Below, piece by piece: positions 47,991 to 58,731 of a DNA stretch of 64,000 nucleotides. The first letter of the stretch is position 1, and each line of letters begins with the position of its first letter. The DNA comes from Otatea glauca (Eukaryota; Streptophyta; Magnoliopsida; Poales; Poaceae), in NCBI GenBank assembly GCA_036346275.1, contig CM070713.1, forward strand, positions 56,353,567-56,417,566, in the 5' to 3' direction. The notes beneath the pieces are model-generated. The model searched no databases, had not been told where the DNA came from, and worked only from the letters and a program-made list of their open reading frames with translations. The position numbers and the translations under genes were made by a program.

Positions 47991-48835
47991 AGGTTCGTCG
48001 GATGGGGAAGGGAGATGTTTGGATTGTCGACTCCGGTTGTTCTCGTCATATGACCGGAGATTCTCGATGGTTCTCTTCCCTAGTCCGAGCCCCTGGTGAT
48101 GAGTTGATCACTTTCGGGGATGCTTCTTCAGGTAGAGTCATTGCTAAAGGTGCCATCTGCATTAACCAAAATTTCATTCTTAAAGATGTTGCCTTAGTAA
48201 GTAAGCTGCAATACAATCTGCTCTCTGTTTCTCAGCTTATCGATGACTCTTTCGAGGTAAGCTTCAAGAGTAATGCCTGTAGAATCCTTGATTCATCAGG
48301 AGGGTTAGTTTGCGGGATTTCTAGATTTAGGAGAGTCTTTCATGCTGATTTTTCTGCTTTTTCTGGAGACTCTCTTCGATGTTTGATTGCTTCTGAGTCC
48401 CGTGATCTCTCCTTCTGGCATAGAAGACTTGGTCATATTGGTTTTGATCATTTGACCCGAGTTAGCAGCCACGATCTCATTCGGGGTTTGTCCAAACTCA
48501 AGATGGTCAAAGACTTAGTTTGCTCTCCTTGCCGACATGGCAAGATGGTTACTGCTTCTCATCCTCCATTCACCGTAGTGATGACTGATGCACCAGGACA
48601 GCTTTTACATATGGACACTGTTGGTCCAACTAGAGTGCAGTCAACAGGAGGGAAGTGGTATGTTCTTGTCATTGTTGATAATTTTCTAGATTCTCTTGGG
48701 TATTCATGGCCTCGAAGGATGAGACTTTTTCTCACTTCAGGGGTTTGGTCAGTAGGTTGTCTATTGAGCTCCCAAGTGCATTACGAGTTATACGCAGTGA
48801 TAATGGCATGGAGTTCAAGAATTCCTACTTTGGAT
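47991..48835 (+). pseudogene. SIRE-type protease and N-terminal integrase, cut off mid-domain
   Basis: The protease motif WIVDSGCSRHMTGD is at about 48020-48060. The pre-integrase zinc block follows (LSFWHRRLGHIGFDHL ... DLVCSPCRHGKM), then the integrase core start (HMDTVGPTRVQSTGGKWYV, VIVDN). A one-base loss near 48682 shifts the frame; the correct reading continues as FSRFSWVFMASKDE to RVIRSDNGMEFKNSYF near 48830, where it stops. The rest of integrase and all of the RT domain are absent. Confidence 0.88.
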
Positions 48836-49529
48836 GGTGAGCCTGCTGATCAAAAGGAGTTTCGGAGCATGTCGGCTCCCTCTTGTACCTCACTGCTTCG
48901 AGGCCGGACATAAATTTCGCTGTGTGTCTGTGCACTCGATTTCAAGCTTCTCCTCGCGCCTCTCACTGCCAGGCGGTCAAGCGCATCTTCAGGTACCTTC
49001 GTGCTACCACTGATTATGGTATTTGGTACTCTTCTTCTTCTTGTCTATCCCTTCGAACCTTTTCCGATCTGCACTTTCTTGTCGGTCAGGAGGATAGATA
49101 GGAAGAGCACTTTTGGCACTTGCCAATTCATTGGCACTTCTCTTGTTTCTTGGTCATCTAGGAAGCGATGCAGGGTTGCATATCCACCACGAGGCCGAGT
49201 ATGTTGTTTGCGACCGATTCTTTGTAGCAGTGCTCTGGATGAGATCGACCTTACGGGACTATGGGTTAGAGATAGAGAGTGTGTCACTCTTCTGTGATAA
49301 CACTTCAGCTATTTGCATTGCTAAAAACCCAGTACAACATTCCCGGACCAAGCACATTGATATTAGATATCACTTCCTTAGAGACCATGTGGAGAAGGGG
49401 GATATCGCGCTTCAGTTTGTAGAGAGTGACCATCAGTTAGCCGATATCTTTACCAAGCCTTTGGATAGCTCCAGGTTTGTTGCCTTGAGGAGTGAGCTTG
49501 GAGTCGTGAGCCCATACGACTTATCTTGA
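48836..49529 (+). pseudogene. SIRE-type RNase H domain, after an internal deletion
   Basis: Starts directly after the deletion point with DGEPADQKEFRSM, the segment just before RNase H in Copia Pol. A one-base loss near 48870 shifts frame into LYLTASRPDINFAVCLCTRF, then RIFRYLRATTDYGIWY. After further shifts near 49060-49240 the C-terminus (SLFCDNTSAICIAKNP ... ADIFTKPL) ends at TGA 49529. Several frameshifts; non-functional. Confidence 0.88.
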
Positions 49530-50704
49530 GGGGGAGCTAGTTTGTATATTATGTACTATATATTTTCTTCCAGCATTTCCTTTCTTTTTCTGGGTGATTA
49601 TGGGCTGTTTTTCACTTTGTTTGAGTCCACTTCACTTAGACTTCTGGCATGCTTTGCATGGACCTCTCATCTTGTGCTTTAGGATGCTATTCTCTTTTTC
49701 TTCTCGGTTGAGCTCACTCACAGTCTTGTAGGTCTAGCAGGTGTTGGGCCCCTTGGGTAGATAGGGTCTGTGTTTGCTCCTGAGCTGGAGTTTGAGAGCT
49801 AGTTCTCCTTCGTAAGTCATTGGGGAAGATGAGAGCGAGTCTGAGCTGTAGTGTTTCCCTTCAGTCTTTTCTGTGCTCTATAGCCATCTAGTTTTGAAGT
49901 TTCTCGACTTCTTCACCTCATTCTGTTTTTCTGGTTGTTATTGAGTTCATTCGGGTTTTCTTTTTGCCTAATCTTGATAATAACTCAACTTTAACCAGAT
50001 TTGAGCTTAAAATTGATTCATTTGTTGAGGGGGAGTTTGGGAATCTGTTCATGCATTGCATTTAGATTGCATTTCCTGTTTAATGAGCTTTGTCTATTAT
50101 GCAATTGATTTCTTCTTCATGCTATACACCATGCTACATCATATGGAGGAAATCACTAGCTTAGATATGTCCAAGTTCATTTAACTTTCTAAGCTTAAAA
50201 ATGAAATAAACCTTAAATGAAAAACTTGATGAAACTTGTTGCTTTTACTTGCTAGGTTTCTTCTCTAGAGGTTTATGCCATAATTTGAGAAATTTTGGAG
50301 TTCTCTAGAGTCCCTATAGCAACTTGGGTGAAACTAGTTTGATCCATGCTAGAGTCCTTCAATTGCTCATGAATCATGGTGCTAAAAATGAAATTAAACA
50401 AAATTGACTCTTCTTGTGCACATACGAATCAACACCTTGCATTCACAAAACCGCTTCCCATTGCACTTGGGATGAACTTGGAATACATCGTGTTTGACCT
50501 AGACCATCCTCTTAAGAGTTCATCTTGAGATGGTCGCATACGGCTTGAGTCAATTGGTTGTCAAAAGAAAATGCAAATAAATTAAAAAACAAAGACATAT
50601 GTGGGTAAAGAATGCAAATAATGTCAAACATTTGCACCCCGCTATGTCTTGTATGATGATAAGTCAAAATTTGCATTAAGTGATAAATGAGCCCGAAGGA
50701 CCTT
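49530..50704 (+). other. Long 3' noncoding region of the SIRE-type element, left part
   Basis: No long ORF. In SIRE relatives this position can hold an envelope-like ORF; none is recognisable here. Polypurine-like words TTGAGGGGGAG occur at 49527-49537 and about 50023-50033, besides the true tract at 52684. Confidence 0.6.
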
Positions 50705-50709
50705 GTATG

Positions 50710-52043
50710 TGTTAGTGTTATGCCCTTGAGGCAATCATTTAGATGATTGTAACATGACTATGTTTATGAATAATAATATGATTATTGGTCCAATGAATGT
50801 ATATCATTGTATTGATCAACAAGTATGTGACTTGCTTATGAAGCTCTTTACTTAATGATGTAATTCGATAAATATCTCTGATCGGATATCATCGTATAGG
50901 ACAACGATGAATAGATCAGCACATGTAGTGATCGATGATCATGCTTCATAGATCATGGGATATGGAGATATCATCTATACATTGTGGACACATGTTGAAG
51001 AACATTGGTTAGATAGACCCGCAATGGGACAACTGCGAGAATGTTTCATTCTTATGTGTCATCGATGTATCTCATACCTAGTAGATGTATGATCCTTAGA
51101 CCTGAGATTGTCATATTCCCTACATGTGTAATAGTTTTCCTTGGGGCTATCAAACACTACTTCCTAACCGGATAGTTTTAAAGGTACCTTTCATGTTTAC
51201 TATGAAACGTGCGAGAGGAAGTGAGCGATCAAGATGGAATTTGCCACTCCAATGAAACGGAGATATATGACAAGGCCACTCGTGTGATATGATTAAGGAA
51301 GTGCATGGCCATGCCGTGATTGAGAGTCAATCACAACTTATTAATATATCACGGATACGAGAGATGGATTGAATCATCAAAGGATGACATGCTTCGCCTT
51401 GAGATCAATCTTCATATACTTGGCAAAGGGATTATTACATGAGTACTTTTGATAGGTTACATCGATTTGATCATAGTATGTTTGGGAGTTGACATATTTT
51501 GCAAGAAGCCACTACCAACTATTGGATTGAAAAGGAGTTTTTGAATCCACGTCCAAGCGTCACGTGAACTGCAGGTCACACACATAATGGGGTGGGATGC
51601 ATTAATTTGGATAGTAACCGTAATTAATGAACCTCGTGGGCTTAGCACGATGGGCCCTAGTTTAGGTTTCATCTCGTGGCTATATAAGGAGGGAGGAGGA
51701 GGCGCAGGTGTGCTTTCCACGGTTTAGGAGTGATTCACTCGAAATCCTAGCCTACTCCTCTCGCGCCTCGCCGAGCGACGGTGCTTGCACACCGACGCAC
51801 GACGTTCCATCTCGGGCGTGTGGACTCATCGGTGGCGTTCTTTGCGATCTGCGGCGTGGGAGGACGATCCACTACATCGACGCAACGACTGTGGCGAGGA
51901 CGATCCACTACATCGACGCGCGAAGGATTCCGCAACTGCGCGTCTAGTGGTAATCTTATCTATGATCCCCTTCTTGCGAGTAGCTTTCTGGTTTCGCGGT
52001 AGATTTTTTTTTGTGCTAGTGTAGCATACCGCGTTCCTCTTCA
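50710..52043 (+). mobile_element. Nested solo LTR, BARE-1/RIRE1-like, TSD GTATG
   Basis: 1334 bp starting TGTTAGTGTTATGCCC and ending CCTCTTCA, with perfect 5-bp duplications GTATG at 50705-50709 and 52044-52048. TATATAAG at 51681-51688. Alignable along its length with the minus-strand solo LTR at 2640-4120. No internal region remains. Confidence 0.92.
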
Positions 52044-52048
52044 GTATG

Positions 52049-52693
52049 CTCTTCTAGATTCCCCAAAGTGTTGAGTAGGTTGAACTCTAGGTTTTCCTTT
52101 TGATCCTTAGAGTGGCTATTATTCTATTTTTGAAACTAAAGCTAAGTGTTGCACTTGTCAAATCTTGCTAAAAATGATATATTCAAAACTAAGCTCGTAT
52201 TTGCACTTGGACATGTCTTAGTTTAGTCATCTTCTGAAATTGACAAGCTTGGTGTAATATCCTTCCATTGTGATCAATTGGATAATCTTCAAAGCTCCCT
52301 TAGGTTGCATTTCATGCATACATAAAAAGAGGGAGAAAATTCCATTTTGATGCCTATATTGCCAAAAGGGGGAGAAAATGTAGAAAAGGCATCATTAAAA
52401 AAAAGAGATAAAAATGTGAAAGCTTGTTGGTTCTTATGATCTTTGTAAATCTTTGCTATTTCTTATGGATCATAATCACATTTGGCACTTATGATTGGTT
52501 TTTAGAGCTTTTGTGGAAAACTTGCTCTTTTCATGGTCTTGCTCTAAATTCTTTCTGCCAACATGGTCATGATTTTATATCTTTTTCTTTGGACCAAGTT
52601 TGGCTTTGCAATCAAATTGCTTTCTTCTTCTCTCATTCAAACTCAAATTTATGCCTTTTGTGTGGTTTGTCAATATACTTATCAAGGGGGAGA
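52049..52693 (+). other. Long 3' noncoding region of the SIRE-type element, right part, with polypurine tract
   Basis: Continues the 3' noncoding region past the solo LTR. Purine words AAAAGGGGGAGAAAATG (about 52364) and AAGGGGGAGA (52684-52693) occur; the latter abuts the 3' LTR and is the working tract by position. Confidence 0.7.
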
Positions 52694-52694
52694 T

Positions 52695-54375
52695 TGAAGG
52701 ACCATGTGGAGGTCCATCCATGTTTGTGATGAGTATTTGATTTTATTTGAGCAAGGTGTACTCAAGTTTGAGTTTGATTTGGATTGATTTTCAAAATAAA
52801 GCAATTTGAGTTGTCTCTGCCAGGAGTGGTAGTACCGGCCGTATGGGCGCGATAGTGATGAGTTGAATGGTTTATTGCATATCGTTGTGGGCATTGCTAT
52901 GTGATGTGTTTCCTTGTCATTGATGGTTGCAGGGCGACGGTGCTAGGTCATGGTGAGGCGGAGGATGACTGGGACTAGGCGAGGAGCGTTGTAGGTCCAG
53001 ACGGTTGAGAGATCGCCGGAAGATGATCGGAGATGGAGTCCGGGCAAGTCAAGAAGACAAGGAAAGGAGATGATGCTAGCTAGATGCCGCGTGGATCAAT
53101 GAGGGCCGTCGGGTTGAGGTCTAGTTGATAGGTTAGCGGGTCTAGGTAGTATGCTTTGAAAACCGTGCAAGAAAACCCGGTATGTGTTTGGGTTTTGGGT
53201 TAGCCCTTGCATGGCTGTGTGTGTGGGTTAATCCTAGCCCTTAGATGAGTGCTCTAGGGTTGAGGGACTCATCCAAGGGTGGTAGGTGGCCCAAGAGTAG
53301 TATAAATAGGGGTGGAGGGGTAGCCTCCTTCCCTTGAAGGTTTTGAGGTTTTTGATGCTCCTTTGAGCTTTGCCCACATGAATGTGAGGCTTTGTAACCT
53401 CTCCTTCCAGAAATGAAATGTTTCCTCAAATCATTTCTTTTCTTTGTGCATTTACATTACGCAATTTACATTATGCACTTAAATTCCGCAATTAAATTCA
53501 GCACTTACATTCTTGCAATTTACATTTATGCAATTTGGATTTGCCTCCCCTCCTTCTAAATTCCGTTCTTCTAGGATATCTTGAGGGTGTTCATTTGGTT
53601 TTACATCTTTCTTACACCCTTGGATAGACTAGAGATCAAGTTTTTTATCAATTTGCAAATCTGTCCAGAACTTGTTCTTCACGCAGAAGTCAGTTTTTGA
53701 TTTTTATAAAAATATATAAAAATAATTTTTAAGTGATTCTTTTTGGATAAGTTGAAGGACTCATATATACATCTCTATAAAATTTCTTGAGTCCACAGGT
53801 TGCACCGTTTGAGAGCTATGAAGTGAAAACTGAGCCACAAACTTTCTGGTCGAAGTTCCTGACCTTCTGTATTGCTTGATTTTTCATTCTTATTCTACAA
53901 AGCTTTCTGAGGTGATTTTTGGTGGACTGTATCATGACTCTACTTATCACAGGGACAAAAATTTCCAAAAATTTTAGAGCAACAGAAACTCACCAACCAC
54001 CTATTCCAACTGAGGACAATTTCTGAAAATCTGCTTTAACTTTTCTGAAAAGAGACTTTGGTATTTTAGCTTTATCTCTTTTAGAAAAGAAGTCTTTTGA
54101 ATTGATTCCTCTTTTATTTGGACACTTGACAACCAGGATTTTGATTAAAAAACCCCTCATATGATTCATGGTTCTTATCCATGCAAGCTAGGGGTACACA
54201 TAGTTGTCTAATTGTTCTGGGTTTTGGAGGGTGTGCGAATATGAGAAGCACCAGTTTGAACGAAAATATTTGGGTGCTTTAGATTTTTATTGCAAGAGTG
54301 TTTGGAGTACCTTGAGTGGGGGAAATTTTATTTGGGATCATTCACCCCCCCTATGATCGCCATTTCGATCTTTCA
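52695..54375 (+). repeat. 3' LTR of the SIRE-type element
   Basis: 1681 bp. TATAAATA at 53301-53308. Few differences from the 5' LTR, so the insertion is the youngest full-length LTR element in the window by eye. Confidence 0.95.
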
Positions 54376-54465
54376 GAGTCCTTTGGAGACCTTGTAGAGA
54401 GATTCGTGGCCCAACTGGAGCTATCTCTTGATGGTGATGACGACGATGCCAATCAAAACCCTTAG

Positions 54466-55700
54466 GCCAAGTCATGCTGATGTAAAAACTGAATGCTTTT
54501 TGTTACTGTAGTCTTTTATGATAATACTAATTAATTTGCTTGTCCATTGTGCTTTGCCTACTATTTCCTTATCGATGAAATAGAGTAGCATGAGTAGATG
54601 CAAATCTGACTTAGTATTTATAGACCCTTAGTAAAGCACATACCTAATTGTACCTACACACAGGGCTAGAAAAACGTTCATCAAATGCCTTAGCCCCCGA
54701 GCGAGTACTTGGAGAGGCCACATATAACATAAACACTATATTAGTTACAGTAAAACTACATTGTTTTTGTAAGTCTTCATCGACCATATAACTTAGACTC
54801 TATAGTAAATATGAACTTGTTGAGCAGCGCATGTAGAATCGACTAGAGGTCTCGTCTCCCACCGTCCCCTGAGCGTTAGATGTCTGACAATCTAATTCTC
54901 GTATGCGCGCAGGATAGAATTGCTCATCGTCGGGTTCAGGAATGGCCATGCATTGGTTTTGTTTGCTGACATGCTAAGTACGCGATCGAGTAAATGCGTG
55001 CAAAACATCGCATGTAAAAGAAAGTAAAGAAATTATGCCTACAACGCTCCGCTCAATAATAGTATCGACAAGGAAAAAGAACAAAGGTACATAGTTACCT
55101 ATAGCGCCCGACTCCTTACTCGATGATGCGTCATCGGGTAGGGAGTAGATTGATGTAAGCACATTGTCGTGATGCAGCCCTCGACTCTTTACCCGATGCT
55201 GGATCGAGCAAGAAAGAGTGAAATATTAGCATCACGGGTACCTGTTGCGACTTCGAACCCCTTATTTGATAGGTGTATCGACCCGAGAGTGGAGCCAGGT
55301 AGATAAAAGACCGAGCGATGTAGCCCCCGACCCTCTACTCGATGGATGCATCGATTAAATGGTAGAGCATATTCGTCAACAAATTCATGATGTAGCCCCC
55401 GACTTTCTACTCGATTGCTGCGTCGAGAAGAGAGCAGAGCGTAAGCATTAGTAATAATAGCCCTCGATCATACACTCGGGCGCATGGGCCCCCGAGTATT
55501 TTGATGAAGCCCTGAAAAATCCAAATGGTCGGAGTAGATGAACAATATAACTCCATTGCAGTGATTGAATTCTATTACAGTTTTCGTGCCCCTTCAGCTT
55601 CCACGTGGCACGTCATAGAGTAGCGTCTCTTCGGTTTCTGCACTCATGTGAAAGTGCAAGAGACGCCTCATGGATTGGAATCGACACGAATTTAAACGGA
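54466..55700. repeat. Noncoding interior of the Gypsy element with AGCCCCCGAC repeats
   Basis: Between the two antisense ORFs. Words TAGCCCCCGAC or AGCCCTCGAC followed by C(T/C)CTACTCGAT(G)..ATCGA recur at about 55100, 55175, 55322, 55396 and 55460, a degenerate tandem array of roughly 65-140-bp spacing. Similar words (TAGCCCCCGAG) appear at about 54690. Confidence 0.65.
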
Positions 55701-55732
55701 TTCATTAATGCAGCATTACTTGTTCTCAGAGC

Positions 55733-55740
55733 TATAAATA
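55733..55740 (+). promoter_or_regulatory. TATA box in front of the second antisense ORF
   Basis: TATAAATA, 72 bp before the ATG at 55812, at the start of a C/T-rich leader. Confidence 0.5.
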
Positions 55741-55811
55741 GACGGGATTCGTAGTGACATGCCACAACTCATCTTCTTTCTTGCCCCCTGCTTGCGCTCT
55801 CTCACTCTTCA

Positions 55812-56042
55812 ATGGCCTCCATTCCACCATCGTCCCCGTCCATGATCATCCTTGGAGATTCCCCTCCCCCTACACCACTAGCCGTAGTTTCTCCGGGGAG
55901 GATTATCATCTCCTCCGATGAGAAGGAAGAGATCGACTGGGAGGGTGTCGAGAGAGAAGTTTGGCCGGAGGAGGAAGAAGAGGTGACCAGCAAGCTGAAG
56001 GTCGCCGTCGAAGAAAATGACGCCGCCCTACTCCTTTCGTGA
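55812..56042 (+). CDS. Second, small antisense ORF of the Gypsy element, unknown function
   Basis: 76 codons from ATG 55812 (MASIPPSSPSMIILGDSPPP) to TGA at 56040-56042. The N-terminus is Ser/Pro-rich; the middle is strongly acidic (SSDEKEEIDWEGVE, then EVWPEEEEEV). After the stop, related Lys/Glu/Pro-rich reading continues in other frames to about 56275, so the original product was probably longer. It runs opposite to the element's pol. No domain recognised. Possibly an additional ORF of Tat-lineage elements. Confidence 0.5.
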   Translation: MASIPPSSPSMIILGDSPPPTPLAVVSPGRIIISSDEKEEIDWEGVEREVWPEEEEEVTSKLKVAVEENDAALLLS

Positions 56043-56446
56043 GAGCAGATGCCACTGCTGGCACACGAGGAGAAGAAGGTGAAGCCACCGACGCCAGAGA
56101 AGGTGGTGAAGCTCACAACAGCTTCATCAGCCCGACACTTGCTCGCCCTCCAAGTCATCTCGGTGCTCGGAGGCTGGAGAGGTCGCCCTTTCCATCAACT
56201 GGCGGCCAGGTCTTCACGTCCTCCTCTGGTCCGTACAGAGGGCGCAAGCCCATCTCAGGGACCATCCTTTTCTAGTGCCCGTGGATGCAGGGGAGGTGGC
56301 GCGATGCCTCCAAGGACAAGTAGTAGTAGAGTACCTACTTTAAGATGTAATAGGATAAAATTTTGTTAGTAAAATTTTAATAAAATCGTACTTACCTGAA
56401 TTTTGGTTGCAATGCACTTTCTGTCTTATTCATATATGAAATCTCC

Positions 56447-57627
56447 TCAGTTGATCGATGTTCCATGAGTTGTCAGTATTACTCCTTCCGATGTCGATAG
56501 CCGTACTGATCCAGATCGAGTCATTTTGACCACCACATAGGGACCTTCCCACTTAGGCGATAGCTTATTACAGTTATCTTGCTTCTACACCTTTTGTAGT
56601 ACTAAGTCCCCGGCGGTGAACGCTCTTTCTTGGATTCTCTAGCCATGATATCTGCGTAAGGCTTGCTGATACTTGGCCACTCGAATGGATGTCCGATCCC
56701 TATACTCTTCGAGTATATTTACATCATCAGCTCGCGCTTGCTCCTGTTCCTCTTCCAAGTAGTTGTCCACACGAGGTGACCTGAACGTTAAATCAGTCGG
56801 AAGCATTGCTTCTGTTCCGTAGACCAAGAAAAATGACGTTTCACCAGTGGCTCGACTAGTCGATGTACGAGAAGTCCATAGCACCGAAGGGAGTTCTTTC
56901 GCCCACCGGGTCGAGTAAGCCTTGAGTCTATCGAACATGCGAGTCTCGATCCCCTATAGGATTATGCCATTGTCGCATTCGACCTGACCGTTACTCTGAG
57001 AATGAGCTACGGAGGCGAAACAAAGTTTGATACCCAGCTCTTCGCAAAAGGCTATGAAAGCATTGATTTTTAACTGACTACCATTGTATGTAATTATTTG
57101 ATTAGGGATATCGAATTGAGTAACGATGCTCCTCATGAACTTCTTAGTCGCTTCTAAGGTGATGTTCCTGATGGATTCGGTTTTGATCCACTTGGTGAAC
57201 GTGTCGATGGCCACGAACAAGAACTTGTAACCTCCTTGGGCTCTTGGGAACGGTCCCAAGATATCTAAGCCCCAAACGGAGAAAGGCCAAGACAGAGGAA
57301 TAGTTTGCTGAGCCTGGGCTGGTCGAGTGATTTGCTTGCCATAAAACTCTTGCACTTTTTCAACAGCTCGCAAGCATCCTAGAGGGCAATAGGCCAATAG
57401 AACCCCTGTCGAAAAACTTTTCCAACTAAGGTGCGATAGGACACATGGTTGATGTAGATCCCTCCATGGACATCGAGCAATATCTTATTTCCCTCTTCCT
57501 GAGTGATGCACTTCATCAAAATTCTATTACTCCCCTTTCAGTAGAGCTTGCCGTCTATCAATGCGTATAGCTTGGACTTACGCGCAATTTTCTCGATTGA
57601 GGCATCAATCAAGCCGACCAAGAGCGG
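56447..57627 (-). pseudogene. Gypsy (Ty3-type) integrase remnant
   Basis: Read right to left. The zinc-binding N-terminus (KSKLYALIDGKLY, then a TGA; ILMKCITQEEGNKILLDVHGG; FRQGFYWP) leads to the core WPFSVWGLDILGPFPRAQGG, FVAIDTFTKWI, then QSNGQVECDNGIIL at 56954. After a stop it continues FDRLKAYSTRWAKELPSVLWT, then TPFFLVYG-like FFLVYGTEAMLP. The C-terminal domain has two TAG codons (near 56640 and 56584) before the natural end at 56447. The core signature matches Tat-lineage Gypsy integrases. Non-functional. Confidence 0.9.
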
Positions 57628-57847
57628 GACTCGGTGAAGCCAATGTGCACTAGATCTCCACCCAATCCCCATCGATAGAGCATGGTTCCAAAGGCGATCT
57701 CAGATCCGATCGCAGATGCTTGGTCGATGGTGGTGACCGAATGAAAATTATCGCACGGGTAGTCACCGAAAGATCCAATGTGAGTGCGCACCTAAGACAT
57801 GCTTGATCTGCAAAAAATAGTTGAAAGCCCCTACCTAGCGTGCTAAC
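57628..57847 (-). other. Leader and primer-site region of the Gypsy element
   Basis: Directly inside the 5' LTR the minus strand reads GTTAGCACGCTAGGTAGGGG (57828-57847), almost the same as the 59612-59631 primer region of the neighbouring element. It then joins the integrase within about 200 bp, which marks the internal deletion. Confidence 0.75.
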
Positions 57848-58501
57848 TGTCGAAGGTTAGAAATCGACAATAAACTTATACTTTCGGGTACCTTCGGGTT
57901 ATCATAGTCAAGCACAAAATCGGAGGCACACGATGTAGACAGGTTCGGGCCCCTCGGTGAAGTAACACCCTACTTCCTATGTGGATGATATATGTATCTG
58001 GTGGATGGAAAATAGAGCAATGTGTCTAGCCCTATTTACAAGGAAGATCGAACTCAGGCTAAGGTTAAGCTAAGGTTGGAGGTTGACGAATCGTCAGGTC
58101 GTCGACTCCTGGTTGCTCTGTGCAAAAACCCTCAAAGTCTTCTCGTTTTCTTCCCTTTCTTTCTCCTTTTGAGGACCCCTACCCCCGACCTTATATAGTT
58201 GGGGTAGCCCGTCCTCAAGTCGAGTTGTAGTCGGTTTGAAGTACCAAATCGTAGCCGATGAGGAATCCATTATCGCGTGATCTTCGCAGCATATCCAAAC
58301 TTCCCTGAATATCAGACGTACTCGAGTTGGTTTCCTCGTAACGGGAACATGATCGAGTCCTTTCTAATATGGAATTATCCTTTCCGCATATATCTTATCC
58401 CACAGAATATGGCCCAGGATATCCAGAGTCTCTGTACGTCGTTAGGAAATATCCTTCACATATTTTGCATGTGCTCATACCCCATATTTAGATATTCGAT
58501 A
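57848..58501 (-). repeat. 5' LTR of the Tat-type Gypsy element
   Basis: 654 bp, strongly similar to 39824-40470. Its last dinucleotide on the plus strand is TA instead of CA. TATATAAG at 58190-58197 on the minus strand. Confidence 0.92.
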
Positions 58502-58731
58502 TAAACAACACAGTTCTAGCTAAGTAAGAGTGGTAGATATATACCTCCGGTCTGTTTAGGCACGGCACTGACAATTAGAAGTATTGGAGGCTGAAAACGG
58601 TTAGAATTGGAGATCCCTCCTAGATATTACCTTTTCTTCCCACAGGATAACCATCAGAGTAATTCCACTGCATGTTTACATATTAGAAGAACTTTTAGGT
58701 TATTACTAATCACACACTTAGCAACTACTAA

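Larger units (their letters stand above)
43477..54375 (+). mobile_element. SIRE-type Copia element, nested, internally deleted, TSD GAGTC
   Basis: LTRs 43477-45155 (1679 bp) and 52695-54375 (1681 bp) start TGAAGGACCA and end CGATCTTTCA. Perfect 5-bp duplications GAGTC at 43472-43476 and 54376-54380 flank it. A primer site follows the left LTR and a polypurine tract (AAGGGGGAGA, 52684-52693) precedes the right one. Total 10,899 bp including a later 1334-bp solo LTR and its duplication. Large LTRs, an extended Gag and a long 3' noncoding region after pol point to the SIRE/Maximus lineage. The RT domain is deleted, so the copy cannot move alone. Confidence 0.93.
41004..54465 (+). pseudogene. Antisense ORF of the Gypsy element (PF04195 / 'putative gypsy type transposon' domain), split by a Copia insertion
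   Basis: Runs opposite to the element's own pol. Segments 41004-43476 and 54381-54465 are separated by the nested Copia. From 41070 the frames read as the PF04195-type domain seen in grass Tat elements: MTEKHLTDLEKDGFVPP, WRLSQGEIYPTPQNEDE, then SPNSITMLSVFVHLCEAFLG, EKQWFYITSPD. Breaks include frameshifts after the ATG, near 41290 and near 41490, and a TGA at 41170. Intron-like gaps follow: donor GTAAGT near 41832 with acceptor TTTTGTCAG near 41899; GTGAGTGC near 42007 with CTCCTCAG near 42081; and a third near 42480-42556. A coiled-coil part (43030-43330) is rich in Lys/Glu/Ala. The C-terminus reads through the target site (DHIES then FGDLVERFVAQLEL) to TAG at 54463. Its role in the element's life cycle is unknown. 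Confidence 0.8.
39824..58501 (-). mobile_element. Tat-type Gypsy element, internally deleted, with antisense ORFs, TSD TAAAC
   Basis: LTRs lie at 39824-40470 and 57848-58501, starting TGTCGAA and ending TTCGACA (TTCGATA in the right copy). Perfect 5-bp duplications TAAAC at 39819-39823 and 58502-58506 flank it. Minus orientation is shown by the integrase remnant, the TATATAAG box in both LTRs on the minus strand (40159-40166 and 58190-58197), and the primer-site-like GTTAGCACGCTAGGTAGGGG beside the right LTR. Without the nested Copia (10,899 bp plus one 5-bp TSD) the element is about 7.8 kb. Gag, protease, RT and RNase H are missing. Plus-strand ORFs make this resemble Tat-lineage elements with additional antisense ORFs. 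Confidence 0.9.
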
